Below, piece after piece: positions 48,891-60,850 of a DNA stretch of 64,000 bases (position 1 is the first letter of the stretch; each line of letters starts with the position of its first letter). The notes beneath the pieces were generated by a model. It saw only the letters and a list, made by a program, of their open reading frames with translations. It was not told the origin of the DNA and ran no database searches. Origin of the DNA: Gallibacterium genomosp. 3 (lineage in GTDB: Bacteria > Pseudomonadota > Gammaproteobacteria > Enterobacterales > Pasteurellaceae); NCBI RefSeq assembly GCF_001678475.1, contig NZ_JTJR01000019.1, forward strand, positions 1 to 64,000, written 5' to 3'. The position numbers and the translations under genes were made by a program.

Positions 48891-49805
48891 TTATTTTCCT
48901 CCTTTTTCATCATCATGAGCATGTAGATCAATGATCTCTTCTTCCTCAAGATCCTCAGTGTTTGGTCCCATTGCAATATAGTGTGCTGCTGCACCTACTG
49001 CTAATGCGCCCATTGCTACACCAGCAAGTGGTTTGAGAATTCCCTTCCAGAGTGAAACAACTTCACTGATATATGGATCTTTTGGTAACCCAGAATAAAG
49101 CTCTGGACGATCTGCGTGATGTAATACATACATTACGTGAGTACCACCTACACCTTGTGGATCGTAAATACCTGCATTTTCATAACCACGGCTCTTCAGA
49201 TCTGCCACACGTTTTTCAGCATAGTGTAACATCTCTTCTTTACTACCGAAGTGAATTGCACCTGTTGGACAAGTTTTCGCACATGCTGGTTCTTGTCCCA
49301 CATTCACACGATCAGAACAAAGGGTACATTTGTAAGCTCGGTTATCTTCTGGATTAATGCGTGGAACATTAAACGGACAACCTGCAATACAGTAACCACA
49401 ACCAATACACTTATCAGATTGATAATCAACAATACCATTTGCGTATTGGATAATCGCACCTGGTGATGGGCAAGCCTTTAAACAACCTGGATCTGCACAG
49501 TGCATACAACCATCTTTACGAATTAACCATTCAAGACGATCATTTTCTTCAACTTCGTTGAATTTCATCACTGTCCATGCTTTTGGTTCAAGATCAACTG
49601 GGTTGTCATAAACACCAACACAATCACCTGGCTCCGCACGTAAATCATTCCATTCAGAACAAGCGACTTGACATGCTTTACAGCCAATACAGGTAGTTAC
49701 ATCAATCAATTTCGCCACTTCGACTTTGTGATCACGTACTTGTGGCGGTGGTGTAAGCCCCGATGTTGCTGAGGCTCTGATAATATCTTGAGTTTGAACT
49801 GCCAT
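48891..49805 (-). CDS. fdnH: Formate dehydrogenase iron-sulfur subunit (beta)
   Basis: The beta subunit carries electrons from the molybdenum or tungsten active site to the cytochrome through four [4Fe-4S] clusters. The 304 residues contain four Cys groups: [48 protein letters not shown], and [25 protein letters not shown]. One C-terminal membrane helix ([19 protein letters not shown], about residues 255-275) anchors it. Located at the periplasmic face through the Tat-exported alpha partner. The gene adjoins alpha with no gap. Confidence 0.95.
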   Translation of the reverse strand: MAVQTQDIIRASATSGLTPPPQVRDHKVEVAKLIDVTTCIGCKACQVACSEWNDLRAEPGDCVGVYDNPVDLEPKAWTVMKFNEVEENDRLEWLIRKDGCMHCADPGCLKACPSPGAIIQYANGIVDYQSDKCIGCGYCIAGCPFNVPRINPEDNRAYKCTLCSDRVNVGQEPACAKTCPTGAIHFGSKEEMLHYAEKRVADLKSRGYENAGIYDPQGVGGTHVMYVLHHADRPELYSGLPKDPYISEVVSLWKGILKPLAGVAMGALAVGAAAHYIAMGPNTEDLEEEEIIDLHAHDDEKGGK

Positions 49806-52800
49806 TTACGCCTCCGCAACTTTCTCAATATTCACAAGGAATGCTTTGAATTCTGGTGTTTGTGTATTTGCATCACCAACACGAGGCGTTAAGTTATTAG
49901 CAAAGAAGCCTTTCTTACCAACGCCTGCAAAGCCCCAATGGATTGGAATACCGATTGTATGGACGACTTTACCATCCACTTCTAACGGACGAATACGTTT
50001 AGTCACAACCGCAACCGCTTTCACATAACCACGAATTGAACTTACTTTCACTTTGTCACCATGGTTGATGCCTTTTTCTTTAGCAAGTTGTTCGCTAATT
50101 TCCACAAATTGTTCTGGTTGAGCAATCACATTCAATAATGAGTGTTTTGTCCAGAAGTGGAAATGTTCTGTTAAACGATAAGTTGTACCCACGTATGGGA
50201 ATTTTTCCAATGATCCAAATGATTCTTTATCTGCTGGCAAGATACGTGCCACAGGGTTAGAAACAACATTCGGATGTAATGGATTTGTGCCAATTGGTGT
50301 TTCAATCGGTTCATAGTGTTCTGGGAATGGACCTTCTGCCATCTTATCAATTGCAAAGAGACGAGATACCCCTTCTGGTTGCATGATAAATGGTGTCACA
50401 TCACTTCCTGGAGGCGCTGTACCGAAGTCAGCAACATCAACATAGTTCCAGTTTTTACCATTCCATTTCACTAATTGGCGTTTTGCATTCCAAGGTTTAC
50501 CTTGTAAATCTGCTGACGCACGGTTGTAAATGATACGACGGTTCAATGGCCATGCGAATGCCCAATTTAGAGTGTTACCTAATCCTGATGGATCTGAGCT
50601 ATCACGGCGAGCCATCATATTACCTTTTTCTGTCCATTGTCCGGTATAAATCCAGTTACCTGATGAGGTAGTACCATCATCACGTAAGAACGCAAAACTT
50701 GGTAATAATTCACCTTTTTTCACTAATACCACACCATTTGGATCTTTGAGATCTTCGAGTGCATAACCATTATTTTCTTTCGCTAATTCTTCTGCTGTTG
50801 GTTCTGCTGGGTTGAGATAGTTCCAACTCATTGCTTTAAGTTGTTCAACACCACGTCCACCTTCTTTTTCATAAAGTGAAATTAACTCTTCACGAATTTC
50901 AGAAAGAATCGCTATATCTGGTTTTGCTTCTGCAGGTGCATCAGCGCCTTTCCAGTGCCATTGTAACCAACGACCAGAGTTAGCAATTGAGCCATCTTCT
51001 TCTGCGAAACACGTTGTTGGTAAACGGAAGACTTCTGTTTGAATATCTTCAGTTTTCACATCATTGTATTCACCATAATTTTGCCAGAAGTTAGAAGTAT
51101 CAGTTGCTAATGGATCCATAACGACAAGGAACTTCAATTTACTTAACGCACTGATAACTTTATTTTTATCTGGATAAGAGGCAATTGGGTTAAATCCTTG
51201 GCAGAGATAACCATTTACTTTACCGGCATACATCATATCGATAAAACGGAAATGATCGTATTTTTGATCCATCTTCGGTAAGAAATGGTAACCAAATTGA
51301 TTTTCCGCTGTTGCATTATCACCAAAGAAAGTCTTTAACATACTGATAAAGAATTTTGGTGTATTACCCCAATAGTTTACTTGCCCTTTTTGCGCTAATT
51401 TTGGTGTAATTCGATTGAGATAAGTTTCTAATGAAACATCTTTATCGGTTGGTAATCCCATATAACCAGGCAACATATGTGGGAATAAACCTAAATCGGT
51501 AATACCTTGTACATTTGAGTGGCCACGTAATGCGTTAACACCACCACCGGCAACACCAATATTACCAAGAAGTAATTGGATCATCGCCATTGTACGAATA
51601 TTTTGTGAACCCACTGTATGTTGTGTCCAACCTAAAGCATATAAGAATGTTGCTGCTTTCGCTGGATCAGCGGTTTTAGCAATTTCTTCACAGAAAGTTA
51701 AGAAATCTTTTTGTTTTGTTCCACAAATACGTTCAACCATTTCTGGTGTGTAACGTGAAACATGTTTTTTCAATAAGTTAATTACACAACGTGGATCTTG
51801 CATAGTTAAATCACGTTTCGCAAAACCCTCTTCGTCTAATTGATAAGACCAAGTTGATTTATCATATTGACGTTTTTCTGGATCGTATCCTGTAAATAAC
51901 CCATCTTCAAAATTGAAGCCTTCATTTACTAAGAAACTTGCATTTGTGTAATATTTTACATATTCATGTTGGATCTTATCGTTAGTTAATAGGTAGTTAA
52001 TTACCCCTGAAAGGAAGGCAATATCAGTACCTGAACGAAGTGGCATATAAATATCAGCAACAGCTGCGGTACGATGGAAACGTGGATCAACCACCATAAT
52101 TTTCGCACCATTATTTTTCTTCGCTTCAATCGCCCAACGGAAACCGACAGGGTGTGCCTCAGCGGCATTACCGCCCATAACGATAACGAGATCAGAATTT
52201 TTAATATCAACCCAGTGATTGGTCATCGCACCGCGACCAAATGATGGAGCAAGACTTGCTACCGTTGGTCCGTGTCAGATACTCGCTTGGTTGTCTACAG
52301 AAAGGATACCTAGCATTCTTACCCATTTTTGAGTCAAAATACCGGTTTCATTACTTGCAGCAGATGCCGCTAACATACCTGTGGTTAACCAACGGTTTAC
52401 TGGTGTACCTTCAGCATTGGTTTCAATAAAGTTAGCATCACGGTCATCTTTCATTAAACGAGCAATTCGAGTAATTGCTTCATGCCAAGAAATTCGTTTC
52501 CATTCTTTTGAACCTGGCGCACGATATTCTGGATATTGTAAGCGGTTTGGACTATTCACATAATCTAATGCACCTGCACCTTTAGGGCAAAGTGCACCAC
52601 GGCTTACTGGATGATCTGGGTCACCCTCAATATGGAATAATTTACCTTTAGCATTTTTGGCTTTATCGCCAATGGAATATAACAACATTCCACAGCCAAC
52701 AGCACAGTAAGTACAGGTATTTCTCGTTTCAGTCGTGTGAAGTAATTTATACTCACGAGGAGCTGCTAACGCCACTTCTGGCGCAAATCCGAGCATGGCA

Positions 52801-52862
52801 GCAGAAGTCCCTGCCATTCCACCTGCACAGATCTTAAAGAATTTTCTTCTTGTGACCTGCAT
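49806..52862 (-). CDS. fdnG: Formate dehydrogenase alpha subunit, selenocysteine-containing
   Basis: The catalytic subunit oxidises formate at a bis-MGD molybdenum or tungsten centre with selenocysteine. Reading the in-frame TGA at 52275-52277 as Sec gives 1018 residues with Sec at 196 (DNQASI-Sec-HGPTVASLAP), the same place as E. coli FdnG (1015 residues). The start is a Tat signal (TRRKFFKICAGG), then the [4Fe-4S] site CTYCAVGCGM...GALCPKGA. Without Sec reading the gene appears as two ORFs, 49806-52226 and 52275-52862. A SECIS-like hairpin follows the TGA. Sec use requires selA, selB and selC elsewhere in the genome. Confidence 0.95.
52235..52274 (-). promoter_or_regulatory. Bacterial SECIS-like hairpin after the UGA codon
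   Basis: Directly after the UGA the minus strand reads CACGGACCAACGGTAGCAAG and continues TCTTGCTCC. GG-U-A-GCA pairs with UGC-U-CC around the small loop AGUCU, comparable to the fdhF/fdnG SECIS that binds SelB. The distance from UGA to the apical loop is about as in E. coli. Confidence 0.75.
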
Positions 52863-52973
52863 AGATACCTCTTATTGGATAGTAAGTAGGAAGTTAATAA
52901 ATTTGCGTTATTTTGTAACTGAAATGTAATCCTTACATTTTCGGTGTGTAGGTTACTCCTTATTTATACTATA

Positions 52974-52995
52974 ATCAATCTCCACTTCGATTGAT
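52974..52995. promoter_or_regulatory. Perfect inverted repeat between fdhD and formate dehydrogenase
   Basis: ATCAATC (52974-52980) and GATTGAT (52989-52995) are exact inverted copies 8 bp apart in the divergent promoter region. The half-sites are those of FNR but in the reverse order (ATCAA before TTGAT), so this is not a standard FNR box. It may be a regulator site or a leader hairpin for fdhD. Confidence 0.35.
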
Positions 52996-53076
52996 CACTC
53001 AGGATTACCGTCGCAAGCATATTCCTGCTAGTCAAAATAAACACCTACTTATTATAGGTATTTTGAGGAAAATTTG

Positions 53077-53871
53077 ATGCAGCTCATAAAAAAGAAATGT
53101 GTTTTATATCAAAAAAGTAACAATTATTTTTCATCTGAACTTACCGCCAAAGAAAAACTAGACAGTTTAGCCGTCGAAACTCCCGTCGCCTTAGTGTATA
53201 ACGGTATTTCTCATAGTGTCATGATGTGTACACCACAAGATTTAGAAGAATTTGCGATTGGTTTTTCTTTAACTGAGGGAATTATTCACGATCCTAAACA
53301 AATCTATGGTATTGACATTGAACCTAGCTGTAATGGGATTGAAGTGCAAATTGAATTATCTACTCGCCAATTTGTTGCCTTAAAAGAACATCGCCGTAAT
53401 TTAGTTGGACGAACAGGTTGTGGTATTTGTGGAGTTGAACAATTACAGCAAATTCAACGCCAATATGCCAAAGTAGAGCGTACATTCACTTTGGATTTCA
53501 CTTTGCTCGATCACTGTTTAGTACAATTAGAACAACAACAATTACTCTCTAAAGAAACTGGCGCAACACACGCTGCTGCCTTTTTCTCACCACAAGGAAA
53601 GTTACTAGCATTACGCGAGGATGTTGGTCGTCATGTTGCCTTAGATAAATTATTAGGTTGGTATGCAACACATCAGCGTCCACAAGGATTTGTCTTTGTA
53701 AGCAGTCGGGCTAGTTATGAAATGGTACAAAAATGTTTAGCCTGTGGGATTGAAATGTTGGCTGCTATTTCTGCACCAACTGCTTTAGCCGTTGAAATGG
53801 CAGAACAACACGACTTTACGTTATTAGGTTTTGCACGCAAAGGTCGTGTTACCCAATATACCAATCTTTAA
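53077..53871 (+). CDS. fdhD: Formate dehydrogenase sulfurtransferase FdhD
   Basis: FdhD passes sulfur from IscS to the bis-MGD cofactor, giving active formate dehydrogenase. The 264-residue protein has the essential CxxC loop in [12 protein letters not shown] and the conserved [29 protein letters not shown]. The late motif [15 protein letters not shown] is also present. A TTG at 53074 is in frame; I chose the ATG at 53077, preceded by TGAGGA. It is divergent from the structural genes, about 210 bp apart. Confidence 0.95.
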   Translation: MQLIKKKCVLYQKSNNYFSSELTAKEKLDSLAVETPVALVYNGISHSVMMCTPQDLEEFAIGFSLTEGIIHDPKQIYGIDIEPSCNGIEVQIELSTRQFVALKEHRRNLVGRTGCGICGVEQLQQIQRQYAKVERTFTLDFTLLDHCLVQLEQQQLLSKETGATHAAAFFSPQGKLLALREDVGRHVALDKLLGWYATHQRPQGFVFVSSRASYEMVQKCLACGIEMLAAISAPTALAVEMAEQHDFTLLGFARKGRVTQYTNL

Positions 53872-53873
53872 TC

Positions 53874-54566
53874 TTATTCTTGTAAAGCGAGTTCAACTGC
53901 TCGCTTTGCATGAAGCTCAGTGGTATCAAAAATAGGTAATACAGAATCTTGCTGCTGGATCAGTAAACCAATTTCTGTACACCCCAAAATAACACCTTCA
54001 GCACCTTGCTGTTGAAGATCCGCAATAATACGCTGGAAAATACGACGAGATGATACTTCAATTTTTCCTAAACAAAGTTCGGTAAAAATAATCTGATTAA
54101 TGTCTTCAATATCAGTTTTCGTTGGGATTATTACATCAATCCCCTGTTCAATAATTCTCTGCTTATAGAAATCTTCTAACATCGTATATTTTGTGCCTAA
54201 TAAAGCAACTCGTTGTATTTACTGCTGTTTTAAGGCTGTTGTCGTTGCATCAGCAATATGAATCAGCGGAACGGTAAGGCGATTTGAAATTTGGGGTGCA
54301 ACTTTATGCATCGTATTTGTGCAAATAAGAATAAAGTCTGCACCTGCTTGTTCTAATTGATAAGCAGCATTACCAAGTATTTCTGTACTTTTTTCCCAAT
54401 TTCCCGTGATCTGACAACGCTCAATTTCATCAAAATCAACGCTATATAGGATTATTTTGGCAGAATGTAGACCACCTAATTGCTGTTTAATCTGCTGATT
54501 AATAATTTGATAGTAGGAAACTGTACTTTCCCAACTCATTCCACCTAATAATCCAATCACTTTCAT
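53874..54566 (-). pseudogene. Aspartate/glutamate racemase family gene with one internal stop
   Basis: Two same-frame ORFs (54219-54566 and 53874-54182) together make one 230-codon racemase of the YgeA/Asp-Glu type. They are separated only by a TAA at 54219-54221; no frameshift is present. The first part starts MKVIGLLGGMSWESTVSYY and has the first catalytic Cys in LICTNTMHKV. After the stop the sequence continues IQRVALLGTKYTM and holds the second Cys in GVILGCTEIGLL. TAA could derive from CAA, AAA or GAA by one change. The gene is probably inactive, recently so since the rest is intact; a sequencing error is possible. Confidence 0.85.
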
Positions 54567-54583
54567 ATCAATACCATTCTAAT

Positions 54584-55399
54584 TTAGTCTAGATATTCTG
54601 CTAATACTTGGGCAATTCCGTCATCATCATTACTTTTAGTAACCAGTTTTGCCTGTTGTTTTACTTCTTCTTCCGCATTACCCATCGCAACACCTAGCCC
54701 CACAGTGGTTAACATACTGGTATCATTATGATTATCCCCAAACGCAATCACCTGTTCAGGCTGAACACCCCAAGTTGCCAGTAATTCCAATAAACGTCCG
54801 CCTTTACTATTACCCACATTAGCAATATCAACACGATCAATCCATGACCATTCACAACTAAATTGATCTTCAGGTAATTCGTTGACGACTTTTAACATAA
54901 CTTCACGACTTGGCGCACTAATCACGCATTTCCAAATAATATCACCACTTGTAATAAAATGATAAAGATCTGGCACTTGCTGCACATTCGGTCTTACCGC
55001 TAATGCACAACTCTCTGACCAGGCTTTAAATTTTTCCATATGCGGATTAAATGTTTGGAAATTCATCGCATCACGAGAATAGAGTAAGACGTGTGATCCA
55101 TATTGATAAGCTAGATCTAAAATTTTTTGTGCTTTTTCTGCGGTAAGTGGATTTGCCGCTAATACCGTATCAGTTTCCATTTGGTAAAGGTAAGTTCCAT
55201 TACAGCAAACTACTGGCGTATCTAAACCTAATTCGTAGTAATAAGGCTTCACTGCAGTATGATGTCTGCCTGTAACAAGCACCACTTTCTTACCTTGTAC
55301 TTTAGCACGCTGAATTGCCACAAGACTACTTGGTAAAATTTTTCCTTCACTATTCAGCAAGGTACCATCTAAATCGAATGCAATAACTTGATAATCCAT
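54584..55399 (-). CDS. Cof-type HAD-IIB sugar phosphatase (YidA-like)
   Basis: A 271-residue cytoplasmic HAD phosphatase of subfamily IIB. Motif I is FDLDGTLLNSEG, motif II VLVTGRHH, and motifs III/IV are KGGRLLELLATWG and IAFGDNHNDTSMLTTVGLGVAMGNA. The pattern and length match YidA (270 residues), which removes phosphate from small sugar phosphates. The physiological substrate is uncertain. It lies 17 nt upstream of the broken racemase on the same strand, with a terminator between it and dapA. Confidence 0.88.
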   Translation of the reverse strand: MDYQVIAFDLDGTLLNSEGKILPSSLVAIQRAKVQGKKVVLVTGRHHTAVKPYYYELGLDTPVVCCNGTYLYQMETDTVLAANPLTAEKAQKILDLAYQYGSHVLLYSRDAMNFQTFNPHMEKFKAWSESCALAVRPNVQQVPDLYHFITSGDIIWKCVISAPSREVMLKVVNELPEDQFSCEWSWIDRVDIANVGNSKGGRLLELLATWGVQPEQVIAFGDNHNDTSMLTTVGLGVAMGNAEEEVKQQAKLVTKSNDDDGIAQVLAEYLD

Positions 55400-55416
55400 C
55401 TTTTCCCCTAAAACAA

Positions 55417-55440
55417 AAAACAGGCAGAATCGCCTGTTTT
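55417..55440 (-). terminator. dapA terminator
   Basis: AAAACAGGC (55417-55425) pairs with GCCTGTTTT (55432-55440) around a 6-nt loop, and the minus-strand product ends in a U-rich run. It lies 16 nt after the dapA stop. Confidence 0.9.
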
Positions 55441-55455
55441 ATCTCATAATACAAT

Positions 55456-56349
55456 TTATAGTAATCCCGCAATTTGTAATGCTTTAATCACTTTTGGCTG
55501 AGCCTCTTCACTCAGAGTCGTTAATGGTAAGCGTAAGGTTGGCTCATCAATTAAACCTAATTTATAGCAAGCCCATTTCACTGGAATTGGATTAGATTCT
55601 ACAAATAAATCATGATGTAACGCCATTAAACGTTGATTAATTTTTTCTGCTTCTTCAAAGTTACCTGCAAGTGCTAATTGGCAAATTTTAGCCATATCAG
55701 CAGCCGCTACGTTATTAGTTACAGAAATTACGCCTTCACCGCCTGCTTTCATTGAATCTAAGAAAGTCGCATCATCACCACTTAATACAATGAAATCTTC
55801 CCCAGCTAATTTTTTAATTTTTTGCACACGGCTGACATCACCTGTTGCTTCTTTAATCCCTACAATATTTGGGATTTCAGCTAAACGCCCCACTGTTTCT
55901 GGTAATAAATCGCTACCAGTACGTCCTGGCACGTTATAAAGAATTTGTGGTAAATCAGTACATTCTGCAATGGTTTTAAAGTGGAGATACATACCTTGTT
56001 GAGTTGGTTTGTTGTAATAAGGGACAACCGTTAAACAACCTGCAATACCACTACCATTTAACAGTTTTGTCATAGTTACCGCTTCGCTAGTTGCATTCGC
56101 ACCTGCACCAGCAATAACTGGAATACGACCATCGGCAAACTCAACTGTTTTTAAAATCGTTTTAATATTTTCTTCAATACTTAATGTTGCTGCTTCGCCA
56201 CTCGTTCCCACTGAAACAATCGCAGTTGTACCCGCTTCAACATGATAATTTACTAATTTTTTTAATTGCCCATAATTGACTTCGCCAGCGCTATCCATTG
56301 GGGTGACTAAGGCAACAATACTGCCTGAAAATAAAGGTTGTGATGACAT
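55456..56349 (-). CDS. dapA: 4-hydroxy-tetrahydrodipicolinate synthase
   Basis: DapA condenses pyruvate and aspartate semialdehyde, the first committed step to lysine and diaminopimelate. The 297-residue TIM-barrel enzyme has the Schiff-base Lys in VGIKEATGD, the catalytic Tyr in [10 protein letters not shown], and [10 protein letters not shown] near the N-terminus. Length is close to E. coli (292). It is divergent from bcp and ends in its own terminator. Confidence 0.96.
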   Translation of the reverse strand: MSSQPLFSGSIVALVTPMDSAGEVNYGQLKKLVNYHVEAGTTAIVSVGTSGEAATLSIEENIKTILKTVEFADGRIPVIAGAGANATSEAVTMTKLLNGSGIAGCLTVVPYYNKPTQQGMYLHFKTIAECTDLPQILYNVPGRTGSDLLPETVGRLAEIPNIVGIKEATGDVSRVQKIKKLAGEDFIVLSGDDATFLDSMKAGGEGVISVTNNVAAADMAKICQLALAGNFEEAEKINQRLMALHHDLFVESNPIPVKWACYKLGLIDEPTLRLPLTTLSEEAQPKVIKALQIAGLL

Positions 56350-56510
56350 AATTACTCCTGAGATTTTTTGTTGTTGTACTTTGCAATGTTGCTGATACAG
56401 TAAATAAAAACGATGTTTTCTAGCTTGCCAAAAATACCTTACATTGCAAGCAATTTTTTTATTTTTCGTTATAATTCTTTGGAAAAGTAACCATTAAGAA
56501 AGGAGAAATC

Positions 56511-56981
56511 ATGAAAACATTAACTGCCGGTGAAAAAGCCCCCAAATTTTGTCTATTAGATCAACACAACCAAACCGTTTCTTTAACCGATTTTAGCGGA
56601 CAAAAAGTATTAGTCTATTTTTATCCAAAAGCATTAACTCCAGGATGTACTACCCAAGCTTGTGGTATTCGTGATACCCACGATCAATGGCAAGCATTAA
56701 ACGTAAAAGTATTAGGGATTAGTCCTGATCAGCCAAATAAACTTGCCCAATTTGAACAAAAAAAAGAACTTAATTTCACTTTACTTTCTGATCCTGATCA
56801 CCAGGTTGCAGAAGCTTTTGGTGTTTGGGGCGAGAAAAAATTTATGGGTAGAACTTTTGATGGGATTCATCGCATTAGTTTCCTTATCAATGAACAGGGA
56901 ATTATCGAAAAAGTCTTTGATAAGTTTAAAGCAGGTGAACATCATCAAGTGGTTTTAGATTATTTAAAAAATACTAATTAG
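56511..56981 (+). CDS. bcp: Thioredoxin-dependent thiol peroxidase Bcp
   Basis: Bcp (PrxQ) is a cytoplasmic peroxiredoxin that reduces hydrogen peroxide and organic peroxides. The 156-residue protein has the peroxidatic Cys in YFYPKALTPGCTTQACGIRD and a second Cys five residues later, the PrxQ pattern. Length matches E. coli (156). AAGGAGAAATC precedes the ATG. It is convergent with hisIE, with a shared terminator. Confidence 0.95.
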   Translation: MKTLTAGEKAPKFCLLDQHNQTVSLTDFSGQKVLVYFYPKALTPGCTTQACGIRDTHDQWQALNVKVLGISPDQPNKLAQFEQKKELNFTLLSDPDHQVAEAFGVWGEKKFMGRTFDGIHRISFLINEQGIIEKVFDKFKAGEHHQVVLDYLKNTN

Positions 56982-56995
56982 ATTCCTCAGATTGA

Positions 56996-57029
56996 AAAAT
57001 GGCTTAAATACCACGATTTAAGCCATTTT
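56996..57029. terminator. Bidirectional terminator bcp / his genes
   Basis: AAAATGGCTTAAAT (56996-57009) pairs perfectly with ATTTAAGCCATTTT (57016-57029), followed by TTTATT on the plus strand and preceded by A residues that give U on the minus strand. It separates bcp from the convergent hisIE. Confidence 0.9.
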
Positions 57030-57044
57030 TTATTGCTAATGACG

Positions 57045-57650
57045 TTACTGATGACGTTCTTTTAATTTAGCGATCACATCCGCCCACGTTAAATTCGCAT
57101 CTTGTAGTAATACTGTTAAATGGTAGGCTAAATCTGCTGCTTCACAGATAGTTTCTTCACGATCTTTTACCGTAGCCGCTAACGCTGTTTCTACACCTTC
57201 TTCACCCACTTTTTGTGCAATGCGTTTTGTTCCTCTTGCATACAAAGAAGCTGTATAAGAACTTGCTGGATCTGCATTTTTCCGCTCATTTAATAATTTT
57301 TCTAATTTACTGAAAAAGATCCAATTTGGTGTTTCCGAAACTGCAGAAAAACAGCTATCTGTTCCTTCATGACAAGTTACACCAACAGGATTAGCTAAAA
57401 TTAGCAAAGTATCTTTATCACAATCTAATGTGTAATCTACTACATTCAAGAAATTTCCTGAGGTTTCACCTTTTGTCCATAAACGTTGCTTAGTCCGCGA
57501 AAAGAAAGTCACTTTCTTCTCTGTCAATGTTTTTGCTAACGCCTCTTGGTTCATATAACCCAACATCAATACTTCACAAGTATCTGCATTTTGCACAATA
57601 ACAGGTAGCAGATTATCTATTTTTTGCCAGTTGATTTTTTCTATTTGCAT
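57045..57650 (-). CDS. hisI: Phosphoribosyl-AMP cyclohydrolase / phosphoribosyl-ATP pyrophosphatase
   Basis: HisIE carries out steps two and three of histidine synthesis. The 201 residues hold the HisI half ([24 protein letters not shown], zinc-binding CHEGTDSCF) and the HisE half (from about residue 110, [28 protein letters not shown]). Upstream in-frame ATGs exist, but [10 protein letters not shown] at 57650 fits the family start. Its ATG follows the stop of the preceding unknown gene after one base, so the two are translationally coupled. Confidence 0.95.
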   Translation of the reverse strand: MQIEKINWQKIDNLLPVIVQNADTCEVLMLGYMNQEALAKTLTEKKVTFFSRTKQRLWTKGETSGNFLNVVDYTLDCDKDTLLILANPVGVTCHEGTDSCFSAVSETPNWIFFSKLEKLLNERKNADPASSYTASLYARGTKRIAQKVGEEGVETALAATVKDREETICEAADLAYHLTVLLQDANLTWADVIAKLKERHQ

Positions 57651-57651
57651 A

Positions 57652-58134
57652 CTAGTCATTCTTTTTTTTAACATATATAAAACCTGTAATGCCAGTAACT
57701 ATAGCGACAACAGTAAAAGCCGTTCCTTGAGCAAGTTTGCGCCAAAAGTTATTATTATCAGAATTCATATTTTCAAGAACTTTATTAACTTGTTCCGACA
57801 TTTTTATTAAAAGTTCTGCTAGCTTTATTCTTGTTTCGTCACTCTCTGCTGATTTAGCCAAAATTTCGAATGTTTGCATCTGGCGATCTATGATATTAAA
57901 AGCTGAAGTTTGGCTGTTATTGGCTCGTTCTGCTATGTGTTTTACTCCATTAATAAATTCTTTTTGTAGTTCCACTATATTTGGTGCTAATTGAATAAGG
58001 AGTATTATTTCTTCTTGAGTAAGTTTTTTTTCACTTATCATTTTCTGAATTTGATCAAATTGCTCATTTGTAATAAGTTCTAGGTCATTAATTCCTAGTT
58101 TATCTTTTAATGAGTTAGTTTTTTTAGTATCCAT
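57652..58134 (-). CDS. Unknown tail-anchored helical protein inside the his operon
   Basis: A 160-residue protein between hisF and hisIE that I do not recognise. It is rich in Lys, Glu, Asn and Gln and predicted helical, with long amphipathic stretches ([41 protein letters not shown]). One C-terminal membrane helix ([19 protein letters not shown]) is followed by KKKND, so it would be tail-anchored with the coil in the cytoplasm. AGGAAAAAACAAT precedes the ATG. The start is 36 nt after hisF and the stop 1 nt before hisIE. It has no resemblance to histidine enzymes and is more A/T-rich than its neighbours, which suggests insertion by transfer. Confidence 0.8.
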   Translation of the reverse strand: MDTKKTNSLKDKLGINDLELITNEQFDQIQKMISEKKLTQEEIILLIQLAPNIVELQKEFINGVKHIAERANNSQTSAFNIIDRQMQTFEILAKSAESDETRIKLAELLIKMSEQVNKVLENMNSDNNNFWRKLAQGTAFTVVAIVTGITGFIYVKKKND

Positions 58135-58170
58135 ATTGTTTTTTCCTATTTTTTCATAATAAATTAAGGG

Positions 58171-59699
<1,529 letters not shown>

Positions 59700-60194
59700 T
59701 TAACTAAGCCATAAGCGTAATTTCAGGCCCCATGGGCTACTCAGCCCTGTCGTAGTATGAACAATTTTGCCATTTTTAATAATGATAATGCTTGGAGTAA
59801 CCTGAATTTGCCATTGTGCGGAAAGCTCACCTTGTGGATCATTTACCGTTAAAAAATCATATTTATGCTGCCGTAAATAGTCTTGTACCACCTGATTATC
59901 CCCAGATTTTAATGCCACACTAATGACTTGTACGCCATCATTAGCAAGGCTTGCAATACTTGGTGAAGTAAATTGACAAATATGACACCAACTCCCCCAA
60001 AAATAGAGTAGTATTGGTTTTTCATGACTTAATTCTGCTAGCTGAAATTTTTCACCATTTAGTGCAACCAACATCTGGTGTAAGGCATTTTCAGGAGCGT
60101 TAGGTCTCCGCCAATAATCAATAGCAAAAGATATAACACCAAATAACAAGGCGAAAATGAATAGATTTTTTATTGCACTTTTGATTTTTTTCAT
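59700..60194 (-). CDS. Membrane-anchored thioredoxin-like protein (ScsD/TlpA type) in the his operon
   Basis: A 164-residue protein with one N-terminal membrane helix (LFIFALLFGVISFAIDYWRRP) and a periplasmic thioredoxin fold. The active site is FWGSWCHICQF (CxxC) and the cis-Pro is in VTPSIIIIKNGK. This fits the ScsD/TlpA group of disulfide oxidoreductases. The ATG shares one base with the hisH stop (TAATG), so it is translated with the histidine genes although it has no histidine role. No other Scs or cytochrome-biogenesis gene lies nearby. Confidence 0.88.
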   Translation of the reverse strand: MKKIKSAIKNLFIFALLFGVISFAIDYWRRPNAPENALHQMLVALNGEKFQLAELSHEKPILLYFWGSWCHICQFTSPSIASLANDGVQVISVALKSGDNQVVQDYLRQHKYDFLTVNDPQGELSAQWQIQVTPSIIIIKNGKIVHTTTGLSSPWGLKLRLWLS

Positions 60195-60787
60195 TACAGA
60201 TTTTCCACAAAATTTCGCAATAACTGCGAGCCTACCTTGCCAGAGCGTTCGGGATGAAATTGTACACCATAAAAATTTTCTTTACGCAATGCCGCAGAAA
60301 ATGGTACAGAATAATCGCAGGTAGCAATGGTATGCTCATTTGGTAGCACTGCAAAGCTATGCACAAAATAGAAGTAGCTATTGACTGGAATATCCGAAAA
60401 GAGCGGTTCATTTTCAGCAAATTTTACTTGGTTCCAACCCATATGTGGCAAGGGTAATCCTTTATCAGGCAGTTTCTCTGTTTTTCCCGACATAACGCCT
60501 AATGTTGCTACATCGCCCTCTTGAGAAAATTGAGCCAATAGTTGCATTCCTAAACAGATGCCGAGGACTGGCTGTGTAAGCTGTTTAATTGTGTCAATTA
60601 AATTTCGATTGTCTAAGTTGAGCATCGCAGCCTTAGCGGTTCCTACTCCTGGTAGCAATAATTTATCCGCTTGCTTAATTTGATTAAGATCTTGGCTAAT
60701 CTCTGCTTTATATCCTAGGCGTTCAAATGCAAATTTTACAGAGGATAGATTGGCACAACCTGTGTCGATGATGATAATATTTGTCAT
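60194..60787 (-). CDS. hisH: Imidazole glycerol phosphate synthase glutaminase subunit
   Basis: HisH releases ammonia from glutamine for HisF. The 197-residue class I glutamine amidotransferase has the catalytic Cys in [13 protein letters not shown] and the His/Glu pair in [21 protein letters not shown] at 60787 matches the family start. A GTG three codons upstream (60796) has better spacing from AAGGAA and may be used instead. The stop overlaps the start of the thioredoxin-like gene. Confidence 0.95.
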   Translation of the reverse strand: MTNIIIIDTGCANLSSVKFAFERLGYKAEISQDLNQIKQADKLLLPGVGTAKAAMLNLDNRNLIDTIKQLTQPVLGICLGMQLLAQFSQEGDVATLGVMSGKTEKLPDKGLPLPHMGWNQVKFAENEPLFSDIPVNSYFYFVHSFAVLPNEHTIATCDYSVPFSAALRKENFYGVQFHPERSGKVGSQLLRNFVENL

Positions 60788-60850
60788 TTTATTCACTATT
60801 TCCTTTATTTTTTGTTACAAGTAATTCGACTGTCATAAAATTTTTCCAAA

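Noticed and set aside
49806-52226. Formate dehydrogenase alpha as a pseudogene or two separate genes
   Set aside because: The interrupting codon is UGA at the exact selenocysteine position with a SECIS-like hairpin, so it is one functional gene.
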